NCBI GenBank assembly: GCA_028875335.1
Contig: JAPPEF010000172.1
Location: forward strand, 18,358 to 82,357
Direction: 5' to 3'
Length of the DNA: 64,000 bases
Source of the DNA: Gemmatimonadota bacterium
Lineage (GTDB): Bacteria; Latescibacterota; UBA2968; UBA8231
The position numbers and the translations under genes are program-made. The first letter of the stretch is position 1. Every line of letters begins with the position of its first letter. Under the pieces are notes generated by a model. That model did not search any database. It worked only from the letters and a program-made list of their open reading frames with translations, and had not been told where the DNA came from. Positions 7,929-16,647 of this stretch are shown in pieces.

Positions 7929-8227
7929 CTAAGGTGCGATGACGATGCTGGTTAGAGCCTCCAAGCCGGTGATAAGAGTGACAAGGGTTTCAATGTTGGA
8001 ACCATCCAAATTCGCACGCTGGATTTTACCCGTCCCTTCCGTCTCGTCCGTCTGATGTGTCCAATACATCTGAGGCGTCTGTGACATGTCGGCCAAATCA
8101 AACAGTCGCACCTGCACTCCAACCGCCGGCTGCCCGGACGACAGCCGCACTCGTCCCTCAGCAGCGGCTCCGCACCGACGCTACCGCTCGACACCAGCGC
8201 GATGAAACCGCCGATAAGCAACTTCAT
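7929..8227 (-). pseudogene. Frameshifted remnant of an exported YWTD-repeat protein
   Basis: On the minus strand a good Shine-Dalgarno (aaaggaat) and ATG at 8227 start a signal peptide, MKLLIGGFIALVSSGSVGAEP. The frame then loses sense. The neighbouring frame takes over from about 8165, reading EGRVRLSSGQPAVGVQVRLFDLADM and then MYWTHQTDETEGTGKIQRANLDGSNIETLVT, a clear YWTD (LDL-receptor-type propeller) blade. It stops at 7929. About 90 residues remain of what is normally a six-bladed, 300-residue-plus protein. The original frame has another open stretch, with no recognised domain, down to a TAG at 7721-7723. The gene is broken by frameshift and probably by internal deletion. Confidence 0.65.
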
Positions 8228-8389
8228 ACGGTCAATTCCTTTACAGATCTTAAATGATATAGGGCGTAGGGACGCCCTACGGAATGAACGGCATTTGCGA
8301 GGCAACTCCTACCCAATTTATCGTCCGAGTACCTAGGCGGAGGCCACGGACGGCGGCATGAGCGGGCATCTTCCCTCTTGGGATCAGGT

Positions 8390-8674
8390 TCATGCAGCGA
8401 ATTGGAACCGCACCCCGCAAGCTCTGACAATTTTGTGAACGGTATCAATCTTCGGGGTATTTTGCGCCGAGAGCGCACGAGACAGGCCCGAAGGGTTCAG
8501 GCCGGTTCGGCGTGCCAGTTCCGCAACGCCGCCGATGGCGTCAGCGACGTTGCGGAGCGCGATCATCAAGTCCTCGTGGTCGGTATCGGAGTCTTCGAAA
8601 ACGACATTTAGATAGGCCGCGATGTCCTCGGGCGCTTTCAGATAATCGCTGTCCTTATGTTCTCTTACGGGCAT
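8390..8674 (-). CDS. HigA-like HTH antitoxin (addiction-module antidote family), orphan
   Basis: 94 residues from ATG 8674, preceded by an aggag Shine-Dalgarno. The longer frame to 8809 overlaps the oxidoreductase gene. Middle region DIAAYLNVVFED and C-terminal HTH (VAELARRTGLNPSGLSRALSAQNTPKIDTVHKIVRACG) match the putative addiction module antidote protein family that accompanies HigB/RelE-like toxins. No toxin gene is seen on either side. The upstream neighbour is the Gfo/Idh/MocA gene, with 17 bases between, so it may be read from that promoter. It could act as a solitary regulator. Confidence 0.8.
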   Translation of the reverse strand: MPVREHKDSDYLKAPEDIAAYLNVVFEDSDTDHEDLMIALRNVADAIGGVAELARRTGLNPSGLSRALSAQNTPKIDTVHKIVRACGVRFQFAA

Positions 8675-8691
8675 TTCGTTTCTCCTGAGTT

Positions 8692-9699
8692 CTACCCAAT
8701 CTTCACCGTCCGCTGCCCCTTCCCAGCCCTCAACACAGCCGTCGCAATCTCCAAAGCGGCGATCCCATCTTCCCCAGTCACTAAGGGCTGTTCGCCATTG
8801 GCAAAGCACTTGACCACGTGTTTGTCCTGATCGGCGAACATATCCTTGAGCGGATAGGAGTACACCCGCTCGCGGCCTTCGCCCATCTTGAGCGTAAAGG
8901 CACCGCTTCTATCCGGGTTGAAGCGCGCCGGAGCCTTCTGCGCCGTCATGCCAAATTGTAGGGTGCCGGCCGGGCCGATCACATCGTTGAGGCTCGCCAC
9001 GGGCGCACCAGCGGCCACACCCCAAGACCAGATCAAGGCGTGCTGGTCGCCACTGGCGAAGTTGACGATGACGCTGGCGGTGTCAGCGCCGACGCTGGTG
9101 GGATCGAATTGCAGGGAAGAGGCCTGCGCCGAAGCAGCCGGGCCGAAAATCTGCAAGGCGAAATCGTAGTTGTGCACGGCACCGTCCATCAGCGGACCGC
9201 CTCCTTTGTTCACATCGCGGAACCACGGGCGGCCCGGGCGGCCTCCCGCAGCAAAGCGCCAGATGACCGGCGAGCCGACGGCACCGGATTGGACGATGTC
9301 CTTGAGCTTGCCCCACTGAGTGTCAAAACGGCGCACAAAGCCAATGGTCAGCCGCACATCGGCTTGGCGGCAAGCATTCGCCATGCGCCGCGCATCAGCC
9401 ACCTTCAGCGCCATGGGCTTCTCGCAGAACACGTGCTTGCCGGCTTTGGCTGCGGCGATGACCGGGGCGGGGTGCTGGAAGGTGGGAGTGCAGACCCATA
9501 CCGCGTCAATCTCGGACAGATCGAGCACCGCTCGGAAGTCCGCAAAGTGGTGTTCGGCCCCAAAGTCGCGGGCGAACGCTTCAGCCGCATCGGCGACGAC
9601 ATCCGCAGCCGCGACAATGCGCGCACCCCGGATCTGGGATAAGCAACTGGCGTGATGGCGGGCAATGCCGCCGCAGCCGATAAAACCGATATTCAGCAT
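8692..9699 (-). CDS. Gfo/Idh/MocA family NAD(P)-dependent oxidoreductase
   Basis: 335 residues. The N-terminal Rossmann motif GFIGCGGIARHHA is at residues 5-17. The EKP motif of the family is at residues 93-95 (FCEKPMALK), with the catalytic-domain pattern GGGPLMDGAVHNYDFALQIFG around 180-200 that supplies the Asp/His pair. Family members oxidise or reduce sugars, inositols and related polyols with NAD(P). The substrate is unknown. A clear ggaga Shine-Dalgarno precedes ATG 9699. It is divergent from the S55 peptidase gene, with 214 bases between. Confidence 0.9.
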   Translation of the reverse strand: MLNIGFIGCGGIARHHASCLSQIRGARIVAAADVVADAAEAFARDFGAEHHFADFRAVLDLSEIDAVWVCTPTFQHPAPVIAAAKAGKHVFCEKPMALKVADARRMANACRQADVRLTIGFVRRFDTQWGKLKDIVQSGAVGSPVIWRFAAGGRPGRPWFRDVNKGGGPLMDGAVHNYDFALQIFGPAASAQASSLQFDPTSVGADTASVIVNFASGDQHALIWSWGVAAGAPVASLNDVIGPAGTLQFGMTAQKAPARFNPDRSGAFTLKMGEGRERVYSYPLKDMFADQDKHVVKCFANGEQPLVTGEDGIAALEIATAVLRAGKGQRTVKIG

Positions 9700-9844
9700 G
9701 ATCTTCTCCTATTGGGACGTAGGTGGTTGCGAGAGCAACAGTAATGTGCCTAGCGCGGCGTCTGTCAAGGGACTGCCCGAAATCCAAAAGAGGCAACTCA
9801 TTGTCAAACAAAATGTTACAACACCTATCAACACTTGGCTTACC

Positions 9845-9873
9845 TTGACTTTTCCCTAGCCCAAGTATAGCTT
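9845..9873 (+). promoter_or_regulatory. Possible sigma-70 promoter for the S55-peptidase/riboflavin run
   Basis: TTGACT at 9845-9850 with TATAGC at 9866-9871 (15-base spacer) or TAGCTT at 9868-9873 (17-base spacer) in the divergent intergenic region. The surrounding DNA is locally AT-rich. Neither -10 choice is ideal. Confidence 0.35.
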
Positions 9874-9913
9874 TTCTAATTCTTTTCTCTAAGGGAAAGG
9901 CAAGCAAAAGGTC

Positions 9914-11656
9914 TTGCAGACCTCATTTCGCATACTAGTCGCGCTGGCGTCATTGCTCTTGGCCGCTCCCGCGCTCCGCGCACAACCTTTCATGGAGCCA
10001 AGCGAGTTGCGCCGCGGCATGAGCGGCTTTGGGCTGACGACCTTCCAGGGCACGGAGATCGACACCTTCCAAGTCGAAATCTTGGGAGTGCTAAAAGGGT
10101 ACCTGGGGCCGCGCATGGACATGATCCTCGCGCGATTCTCCGGTGGCCCGTTGGAGCACACCGGCCTAATACGAGGCATGAGCGGTAGCCCGGTGTACAT
10201 CGACGGGCGGCTCATCGGTGCCATCGCCTACGGCTGGTCCTTTTCCAAGGATCCCATCGGTGGCATCACCCCCATCGCCCACATGCTCGACGTCGCCACG
10301 CGCGAACATCCTCCGCCGAGCCAGTACGGAAAAGTCTTAGACCTAGATGAAGAAACCACCCGTCTGCTCGGTGGCAAGAGTGTCAGCACCCTAGCACCGC
10401 TGGGGATGCCCATAGCGCTTGCTGGCTTCAGTCCGAGGGGGCGTCAAGTGTTGCGCGATGCGCTCGACGCGCCAGACATCCAGCTTTTGGACAGCCCGAC
10501 AGGGCAGGGGCTATCTGATCAAGAGGTACCCTTCGCACCCGGAGCTCCGCTGGCCGTGCAGCTAATCCGCGGCGATTACAGCGCCGCGACGATCGGCACC
10601 CTTACTTGGGTCGGCGACGGACGTTTCGTCGGATTCGGGCATCCCATGTTTTTTTTGGGGGCCACCAACCTGCCCGCTACTGGTGCCTATATCCACCAAG
10701 TCATTCCCATTCAGGCTTTCTCCTTTAAGTTGGGCACGCCGACCAACGTAATGGGAGCGGTGCGCCAAGACCGCCTGCCCGCGATTGCCGGGACGCTGGG
10801 CGAAGCGCCGGACATGCTGCCAGTGCGGGTTGCCCTGCGATCGGCGGCCGACGATCACAACTTCCGCTGCGAGGTGCTGCGCCATCCCGAGCTTAGCGCA
10901 TCCCTCGTCCGCTCAGTTTTGTTCAACTCCCTCGAAACGGCTGAAAAGCTCTTTGGCGACGCCACGCTGCGGATGCGCAGTCGCATCGCACTGGCCGATG
11001 GCCGCACAGTTGAGCGCGAGCAAATGTACAGCAGCGGAGTCGCACTGCTCAGGGCCGTGATAGACGCAGTGCAGCCGGTCGGCGTATTGCTCAACAACCC
11101 CTTCGCAGGACTGACTTTAGACTCGCTGCACTTTGAGTTGGAAATCGGTGAAACCCTAGCGCAAGCCCGCATCACGGGTCTGCGACTATCGCCGCCTGAA
11201 CCCAAGGTTGGGCAGCGGGTTTCGCTGCAAGCGACGTTGCAACCATATCGCGCCGAGCCAGTTATAGAGCGCCTAGAGCTAAGTTTGCCCGCGCATCTCG
11301 AACCCGGCCCCTTCGTCGTGCGCGTCGGCAGCGGTGCGGCGAGCACACGTTGGGAAGCGGCGCGCCAGCCCGATGCGTTCGTGCCGCGCAATACCGCCGA
11401 CTTGCTCGCATTGCTCGAGCGCACGGGTGCCGCCGACGAACTGGTCGTCGAGGTCTTTCGCGCGGAGCCAGGCTTTACGGTGAACGGGCGCGAGTTGCCC
11501 GGGCTGCCGCCTTCGGCGTTGGCCGTGCTGGGCGCGGACCGCTCGGCTGGGCATCTGGGGCCGGTCCAAGGCGAGGTCGTCCTCCGCCGCACCCTAACCA
11601 CCGACTACGTCCTCTCCGGCGAGCAAAGCCTCGACATTACATTGAGAAAGCCCTGA
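9914..11656 (+). CDS. SpoIVB-type (S55) peptidase domain protein, exported
   Basis: 580 residues from TTG 9914, giving a signal peptide MQTSFRILVALASLLLAAP with cleavage near ALRAQ. Residues 30-250 are the S55 domain. EHTGLIRGMSGSPV (81-94) places a candidate catalytic His at 82 and Ser at 92, followed by GAIAYGWSFSKDPIGGITPI. A later FGHPMFFLG segment is also typical of this group. SpoIVB cleaves SpoIVFA in Bacillus, but this organism shows no other sporulation genes in the window. The C-terminal 300 residues are beta-rich and unassigned. It starts a long co-directional run that continues into the riboflavin genes. Confidence 0.75.
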   Translation: MQTSFRILVALASLLLAAPALRAQPFMEPSELRRGMSGFGLTTFQGTEIDTFQVEILGVLKGYLGPRMDMILARFSGGPLEHTGLIRGMSGSPVYIDGRLIGAIAYGWSFSKDPIGGITPIAHMLDVATREHPPPSQYGKVLDLDEETTRLLGGKSVSTLAPLGMPIALAGFSPRGRQVLRDALDAPDIQLLDSPTGQGLSDQEVPFAPGAPLAVQLIRGDYSAATIGTLTWVGDGRFVGFGHPMFFLGATNLPATGAYIHQVIPIQAFSFKLGTPTNVMGAVRQDRLPAIAGTLGEAPDMLPVRVALRSAADDHNFRCEVLRHPELSASLVRSVLFNSLETAEKLFGDATLRMRSRIALADGRTVEREQMYSSGVALLRAVIDAVQPVGVLLNNPFAGLTLDSLHFELEIGETLAQARITGLRLSPPEPKVGQRVSLQATLQPYRAEPVIERLELSLPAHLEPGPFVVRVGSGAASTRWEAARQPDAFVPRNTADLLALLERTGAADELVVEVFRAEPGFTVNGRELPGLPPSALAVLGADRSAGHLGPVQGEVVLRRTLTTDYVLSGEQSLDITLRKP

Positions 11657-11660
11657 TCTA

Positions 11661-13688
11661 ATGATACTTACAACCCGAGTTCTGTTTTCGTTTTTCTTGT
11701 TACTATCGGCGGTCAGCGCAACCGAAGCGGGGCGCGCCAAGGCTTGGCAGCAGCACGCGTACGACGACTTCGCCGAAGGCGAGAGCGAAGGCATCTCCAT
11801 TGCCGCAGACGGCGCGCTGGAGCTAGCGCCCGCACTCGTCGAGCTAGCCTCATTAGAGGCCGAGCGCGTCTGGTCCATGACACCCAACCCCAAGGGGGGA
11901 CTCTACGTGGGCACCGGCGACTCAGGGCGGCTCTTTGCCGTCGATGACGAGGGGCAAGCCGAGTTGCTGTTCGATTCGCCCGAACTCGTCCTCCACGCCC
12001 TGATCGTCGGCCCCGACGGACGGCTCTACGCTGGCTCGGCCCCCGACGGCCTGATCTACGAGATCAATGACGAGGGGCAGGCGAAAACCTTGCTCCAGAC
12101 CGGCAGCCGCTACGTGTGGGATTTCATCTTAGTCGATGGCCAGCTCTACGCGGCCACAGGTGAACCCGGCCGAGTGCTCAAAATCGCCAAAGATGGGTCG
12201 CACGAAGTCTTCTTTGCGCCGGAAGATCGCCACGTTATAACCCTCCTCGCCCACAACGACCGCTTGTACGCTGGCACGTCCGGCAAAGGCCGCATCTACG
12301 AAATCGACGGCGAGGGTCGCGGGCGGCTGCTCTTTGAAAGCGAGCAAGAAGAAATCCACAACCTAGTGGTAGGGGTCAACGGAGAGATCTTCGCCAGCGC
12401 GATTCCGAAGCCGAGTAAGGGCGAGAATTCCAACAAGGTCCCGGCGGCCGTGTACCGCGTCGGAGCGGAGGGAGCGGTCTATCCGATCTGGGAGGATACC
12501 GAAGCCAAACTCGTCAATCTCGTGGCGACCGGCGAGGACCTGCTAATCAGCACCTCCAACCCGGCGCAGCTTTTGCGCCTCAGCGCCGAGGGCCGCCGTG
12601 CATTGGTCGTGCAGTTCGAGAGCCTCGTCCCCAGCCGCCTCTTGTTCGGGCCAGACGGCGCGCTACTCTTGGGCGGGGCGCAAAACGCCGCTGTCTCCAT
12701 CCTACCCGAGCAGGGTCGCCGCAAGGGGCACTTTGAATCAGCGGTCGAGGACTTTGCCATCCACGCGCGATGGGGTGCGCTCGAATGGCGCGGCACTCAA
12801 CCCTCAGACACCCGCATAACCGTGCAGACGCGCACCGGCAACAGCGAAGAGCCGGATAACACTTGGAGCGCGTGGTCCGAGCCGCTGACCGAGAGCGGGC
12901 AAACCATTGCCAGCCCCCCCGCTCGCTTTATCCAGTACCGAGTCGAAATGGAATCCACGCGCGACGAAGCCACGCCCCGGCTCAGCTCGATCGAAATCCG
13001 CGGCGTCCAAGTCAACCTCAAACCCCGCATCACCGAACTGCAAACCTTTCCCTTCCGGCCGCAACAATCCGGCAATGGCGGCCAATCCCAAGGCGCACCT
13101 CAAGCTGGCCAAGGGCGGCGCAACAATCGGCCCCCCCAAGCGAAAAGCCTGCGTCTAGTGCGCTGGCACGCCCAAGACCCCAACGAGGACGAGCTAGTGT
13201 ACGACCTCTATCTCAAGGGCGAGGATCAGCGAGCGTGGAAATTAGTCGAAGAAAACATCGCGCAAACTTCGGTTCTCTGGGACACCGCATCCATGCCCGA
13301 AGGCCAGACTCAGCTCAAGCTGGTGGCCTCGGATCGCATGGACAACCCAGCAGCCGAACGCCTGCGCGACGAACGCGAAAGCGCGCCCTTTGCCATCGAC
13401 AACAGCCCGCCAACCGTTGCACTTGACGCGCAGACCAGCGCCGATGGTGCAGTCGTCGAAGTGGCGATTAGCGACCGCATCTCTGCGGTGCAAAAAGCCT
13501 ATTACACCATTGATTACGACGAACAACAGCACCCCATCGCGCCGTTGGACGGCGTCTTTGACAGCCGCAGCGAACAGGCGCGCTTTGCCGTCGAAGGACT
13601 GGCAGCGGGCGAGCACGTCATTGTGGTGCGGGCCATCGACGCCCTCGACAACATCGGCGTGCGGCAAGTCGTCATCCAAATCAAGTGA
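11661..13688 (+). CDS. Exported beta-propeller protein with C-terminal Ig-like region
   Basis: 675 residues. The signal peptide MILTTRVLFSFFLLLSAVSA is followed by six to seven blades with the repeated pattern LYVGTGDSGRLFAVDDEGQ, LYAGSAPDGLIYEINDEGQ, LYAATGEPGRVLKIAKDG and LYAGTSGKGRIYEIDGEG. This is an NHL/PQQ-like propeller. Residues about 340-450 resemble a discoidin or Fn-like module. The end contains FAIDNSPPTVAL and VRAIDALDNIGVRQV, an Ig-like fold. Start is 4 bases after the S55 peptidase stop and its stop overlaps ribD (GTGA), so it is translated within the riboflavin run. Its function is unknown. It could be a surface or periplasmic partner of the S55 protease. Confidence 0.65.
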   Translation: MILTTRVLFSFFLLLSAVSATEAGRAKAWQQHAYDDFAEGESEGISIAADGALELAPALVELASLEAERVWSMTPNPKGGLYVGTGDSGRLFAVDDEGQAELLFDSPELVLHALIVGPDGRLYAGSAPDGLIYEINDEGQAKTLLQTGSRYVWDFILVDGQLYAATGEPGRVLKIAKDGSHEVFFAPEDRHVITLLAHNDRLYAGTSGKGRIYEIDGEGRGRLLFESEQEEIHNLVVGVNGEIFASAIPKPSKGENSNKVPAAVYRVGAEGAVYPIWEDTEAKLVNLVATGEDLLISTSNPAQLLRLSAEGRRALVVQFESLVPSRLLFGPDGALLLGGAQNAAVSILPEQGRRKGHFESAVEDFAIHARWGALEWRGTQPSDTRITVQTRTGNSEEPDNTWSAWSEPLTESGQTIASPPARFIQYRVEMESTRDEATPRLSSIEIRGVQVNLKPRITELQTFPFRPQQSGNGGQSQGAPQAGQGRRNNRPPQAKSLRLVRWHAQDPNEDELVYDLYLKGEDQRAWKLVEENIAQTSVLWDTASMPEGQTQLKLVASDRMDNPAAERLRDERESAPFAIDNSPPTVALDAQTSADGAVVEVAISDRISAVQKAYYTIDYDEQQHPIAPLDGVFDSRSEQARFAVEGLAAGEHVIVVRAIDALDNIGVRQVVIQIK

Positions 13689-14782
13689 ACCAGCCCGCGC
13701 AATACATGCGCCGCGCCTTGCGGTTAGCGCAGCGAGGGCGCGGCAAAGTAAGCCCCAATCCCATGGTCGGCGCGGTGGTGGTGCGCGGGGACTGCATCGT
13801 CGGCGAAGGGGCCCATCTGCAGGTCGGCGGCCCCCATGCCGAGATCCACGCCCTGCGCCGGGCCGGCGACGCGGCGCAGGGGGCCGATCTCTACGTCACG
13901 CTGGAGCCTTGCTCCTTCCACGGCCGCACCCCGCCCTGTACCGAAGCTGTGCTACGCGCTGGCATTAAAAAACTCTATTGTGCGATGGAAGATCCCGATG
14001 AGCGCGTAGCTGGGCGGGGGATCGCCGCGCTGCGGGAAAAGGGCGTCGCCATTGACGTCGGGCTTTGCGCTGAAGAGGCGCGCCGCCTCAACGCGGCTTA
14101 CATCAAACACCGCACCCAAAACCTGCCCTTGGTCCTGCTCAAGCTGGCGCAAACTCTCGACGGTCGCATTGCGGCGCGCAGCGGCGATGCGCGTTGGATC
14201 ACCGGAGATCGAGCGCGACGCCACGTCCATCGTTGGCGCTCTTGGGTCGATGCCGTAGCCGTGGGCGCGGGCACCGTGCAAGCCGACGATCCCCTTTTGA
14301 CGGTGCGCCACGTGCCCGGGCGCGACCCGCGGCCCATCGTCATAGACGGACGCTTGAGCACTTCGCCCGAAGCCCGCGTCTATCAGCGGCCCGGTGCCGT
14401 GCTCGTCACCGCAGAGGACACGCCAGCCGACAAGCGCCGGGCCTACGCAGCCAAAGGGACCGAGGTTTGGACTTTCCCGACATCTGCTGGACACATCGAC
14501 TTGCGTCTGCCCCTTGGGCGCATGGCGCAGGAGGGCATGACCAGCGTCCTCATTGAAGGCGGTGGCCAGTTGGCCGCGGCCGCACTCGGCGACCGCGTCG
14601 TTGACCAAGTCCTGCTCTATCTCGCACCGCGACTGATGGGCGAAGGGGTCGCTGCCATCGGCGACTTGGGAATCGAACGCGCGGCCGAGGCCATTCGCCT
14701 TGCGTCCAGCCGCACTCAGCGGCTAGGCCCTGACCTGCTCTACACGGCTGAGGTACAATACACTTGTTCACCGGACTCATAG
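13685..14782 (+). CDS. ribD: Riboflavin biosynthesis bifunctional deaminase/reductase RibD
   Basis: 365 residues from GTG 13685 (GTGA overlap with the previous stop). The deaminase half has the zinc motif HAE at 51-53 and PCSFHGRTPPC with Cys76 and Cys85. The reductase half starts near 150 (KLAQTLDGRIA, WITGDRARRHVHRWR) and keeps the IEGGG loop. The enzyme deaminates the product of GTP cyclohydrolase II and reduces the ribosyl group, the second and third steps of riboflavin synthesis. Length is usual. It begins the block ribD-ribE-ribBA-ribH. No FMN riboswitch is visible upstream; the upstream DNA is coding. Confidence 0.95.
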   Translation: MNQPAQYMRRALRLAQRGRGKVSPNPMVGAVVVRGDCIVGEGAHLQVGGPHAEIHALRRAGDAAQGADLYVTLEPCSFHGRTPPCTEAVLRAGIKKLYCAMEDPDERVAGRGIAALREKGVAIDVGLCAEEARRLNAAYIKHRTQNLPLVLLKLAQTLDGRIAARSGDARWITGDRARRHVHRWRSWVDAVAVGAGTVQADDPLLTVRHVPGRDPRPIVIDGRLSTSPEARVYQRPGAVLVTAEDTPADKRRAYAAKGTEVWTFPTSAGHIDLRLPLGRMAQEGMTSVLIEGGGQLAAAALGDRVVDQVLLYLAPRLMGEGVAAIGDLGIERAAEAIRLASSRTQRLGPDLLYTAEVQYTCSPDS

Positions 14783-15393
14783 AAGAACTCGGAAACGTGC
14801 GCAACCGCGTGCGCCGAGGCGCGTTTCAGCAGTTGGAAATCGAGGCCGAGCGCGTTCTCGACGGCTTGCAGGTAGGGGACAGCGTCAATATCGACGGGGT
14901 TTGCCAGACTGTGGTCGCCATTGGAGAGAGCGGCTTTGCGGTCGAGACGGTCGCCGAAACGCTCTCCCGCACGACCTTGGGCACCCTCGGCATCGGGCAA
15001 GCGGTCAATCTAGAGCGTCCCCTCCGCGCCGATCAGCGACTCGGCGGCCACCTCGTCTTGGGGCACGTCGATGGCATAGCCCGCATTCGCCAGCGCACGG
15101 AGCGCGATGGGGAGCATCGCTTCGAAATCGAGCCGCCGCCCGCGCTCGCCCGCTACATCGCCACCAAGGGCTCGGTGGCTCTCGACGGCATCAGCCTGAC
15201 GGTGGCCGAGGTCAGCGGCGATGCCTTTACGATTGCGGTCATTCCGCATACATTTGATAACACAACGCTTAGCCACCGGAGTGCCGGTGATTTTGTCAAC
15301 CTCGAAGTCGATGTGATTGCCCGTTATGTCGAGCGTTTGCTCGGCGAACAACCCCAGCTCAGCTTCGAGGACTTGCGCGATATGGGATACTGA
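14764..15393 (+). CDS. ribE: Riboflavin synthase alpha subunit
   Basis: 209 residues from TTG 14764, overlapping ribD by 19 bases. The family start MFTGLIEELG is present. The protein is two similar beta-barrel halves: first with VNIDGVCQTVVAI and LSRTTLG, second with VALDGISLTVAEV and HTFDNTTLSHR. It dismutates two 6,7-dimethyl-8-ribityllumazine molecules into riboflavin and the pyrimidine precursor. The catalytic N-terminal TGL and the second-half HLV (GHLVLGHVDG) are intact. It works with the lumazine synthase encoded downstream. Confidence 0.95.
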   Translation: MFTGLIEELGNVRNRVRRGAFQQLEIEAERVLDGLQVGDSVNIDGVCQTVVAIGESGFAVETVAETLSRTTLGTLGIGQAVNLERPLRADQRLGGHLVLGHVDGIARIRQRTERDGEHRFEIEPPPALARYIATKGSVALDGISLTVAEVSGDAFTIAVIPHTFDNTTLSHRSAGDFVNLEVDVIARYVERLLGEQPQLSFEDLRDMGY

Positions 15394-15396
15394 GCA

Positions 15397-16647
15397 ATGC
15401 TCGATTTCAACACCATTGAAGAAGTTGTCGAGGACCTGCAACACGGCCGCATGGTCGTGCTCGTTGACGAGTGCGAAGCTGTGGGCGAGGGCGTGCTGGT
15501 GATGCTCGCCGAGCGAGCCACTGCCACTTCGGTCAATTTCATGACCCGCTGCGCCAGCAGCCCGCCCGTAGTCGCCGCCACCGAGGAGCACCTCAAAGCC
15601 CTTGAACTGCATATGCAGATCCCCAAGGCCCACGAGCCGATGGACGCCTCGATCATGGTCTCGGTCAATGCCCGCGCCATTGCGGGCACCGGCGTTTCGG
15701 CTCAGGACCGCGCCGCGACTATCCGCAAACTAGCCGACCCCGACAGCGTACCCGAAGACTTTGTCCAGCCCGGGCACGTCACTCCGCTCCAAGCCCAACC
15801 GGGCGGGGTGTTGCGCCGCGCTGGCCACACTGAAGCCGCGGTCAATTTGGCGCAGATGGCCGATTACCAGCCCGTGGCCTTGATCGCCGCCATCCTAGAT
15901 GAAGCGGGAGCGCTGGCCGACGCGTCCTACCTGCTCAACTTCGCGCGCGAACACGACCTCAAAATCACCACCATCCACGACCTGATTGCCCATCGCCGCC
16001 GCACCGAGAAACTGATTCATCTAGAAGCTCAGTCGCCCATGCCAACCCGCTACGGAGAATTCACGGCCTATGCGTACCGCAGCTTGGTTGACGACAACCC
16101 GTACCTCGCCCTCGTGTACGGCGAGGTCGCCGACGGCCGCGACACCTTGGTGCGCATGCACTCGGGTTGCCTGACCGGCGACGCGCTTGGCTCGCTGCTG
16201 TGCGACTGCGGTGAGCAGCTAGCGCAATCCATGCAGCTCATTGCCGCAGAGGGGCGCGGCGTTATCGTCTATATTCAGCACCACGAGGGGCGCGGCATCG
16301 GCATTCTGCACAAGCTCAAGGCATACGAACTGCAACAGCAGCAGGGCCTCGACACCATTGAAGCCAACCACGCCCTCGGCCACCCCATGGACTCGCGCGA
16401 CTACGGCATCGGTGCCCAAGTGCTCTACGATCTAGGATTGCGCCGAGTGCGCTTTTTGACCAACAATCCCAAAAAGCGGGTCGGCTTGGATGCCTATGGC
16501 CTGACCGTCGTCGAGCAAGTGCCCATTGAGGCCGCTCCCAACCCGCACAATATCCGCTACCTAACAACCAAGCGCGACAAGATGGGGCACGCCCTCTTGC
16601 TCAAGCGCGCAGCCGCCGAGGATGAAAGCCATGCCAAAAGTGCATGA
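15397..16647 (+). CDS. ribBA: RibBA: GTP cyclohydrolase II with a degenerate DHBP-synthase half
   Basis: 416 residues. The C-terminal half (about 212-416) is an intact GTP cyclohydrolase II: zinc Cys258, Cys269 and Cys271 (CLTGD...LLCDCGEQL), [14 protein letters not shown] and the SRDYGIGAQ Arg. The N-terminal half has the length and fold markers of DHBP synthase (HTEAA near 144, [19 protein letters not shown]). However, the signature DDEDRENEGD is replaced by [10 protein letters not shown] (24-33), the RHGxG/xxC segment reads RCASS, and the CEI(M/L) Glu is missing (LIAAIL). DHBP synthesis from ribulose 5-phosphate by this protein is therefore doubtful. It starts 3 bases after ribE. Confidence 0.9.
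   Translation: MLDFNTIEEVVEDLQHGRMVVLVDECEAVGEGVLVMLAERATATSVNFMTRCASSPPVVAATEEHLKALELHMQIPKAHEPMDASIMVSVNARAIAGTGVSAQDRAATIRKLADPDSVPEDFVQPGHVTPLQAQPGGVLRRAGHTEAAVNLAQMADYQPVALIAAILDEAGALADASYLLNFAREHDLKITTIHDLIAHRRRTEKLIHLEAQSPMPTRYGEFTAYAYRSLVDDNPYLALVYGEVADGRDTLVRMHSGCLTGDALGSLLCDCGEQLAQSMQLIAAEGRGVIVYIQHHEGRGIGILHKLKAYELQQQQGLDTIEANHALGHPMDSRDYGIGAQVLYDLGLRRVRFLTNNPKKRVGLDAYGLTVVEQVPIEAAPNPHNIRYLTTKRDKMGHALLLKRAAAEDESHAKSA

Noticed and set aside
9040..9642. 200-codon plus-strand frame
   Set aside because: Antisense to the Gfo/Idh/MocA gene, which has clear Rossmann and EKP motifs.
10855..11601. 248-codon minus-strand open frame
   Set aside because: Antisense to the S55 peptidase gene, Ser/Arg/Thr-rich shadow with no recognisable motif.
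13560..13690. FMN riboswitch before ribD
   Set aside because: The upstream DNA is coding to within the ribD start and shows none of the conserved RFN stems.
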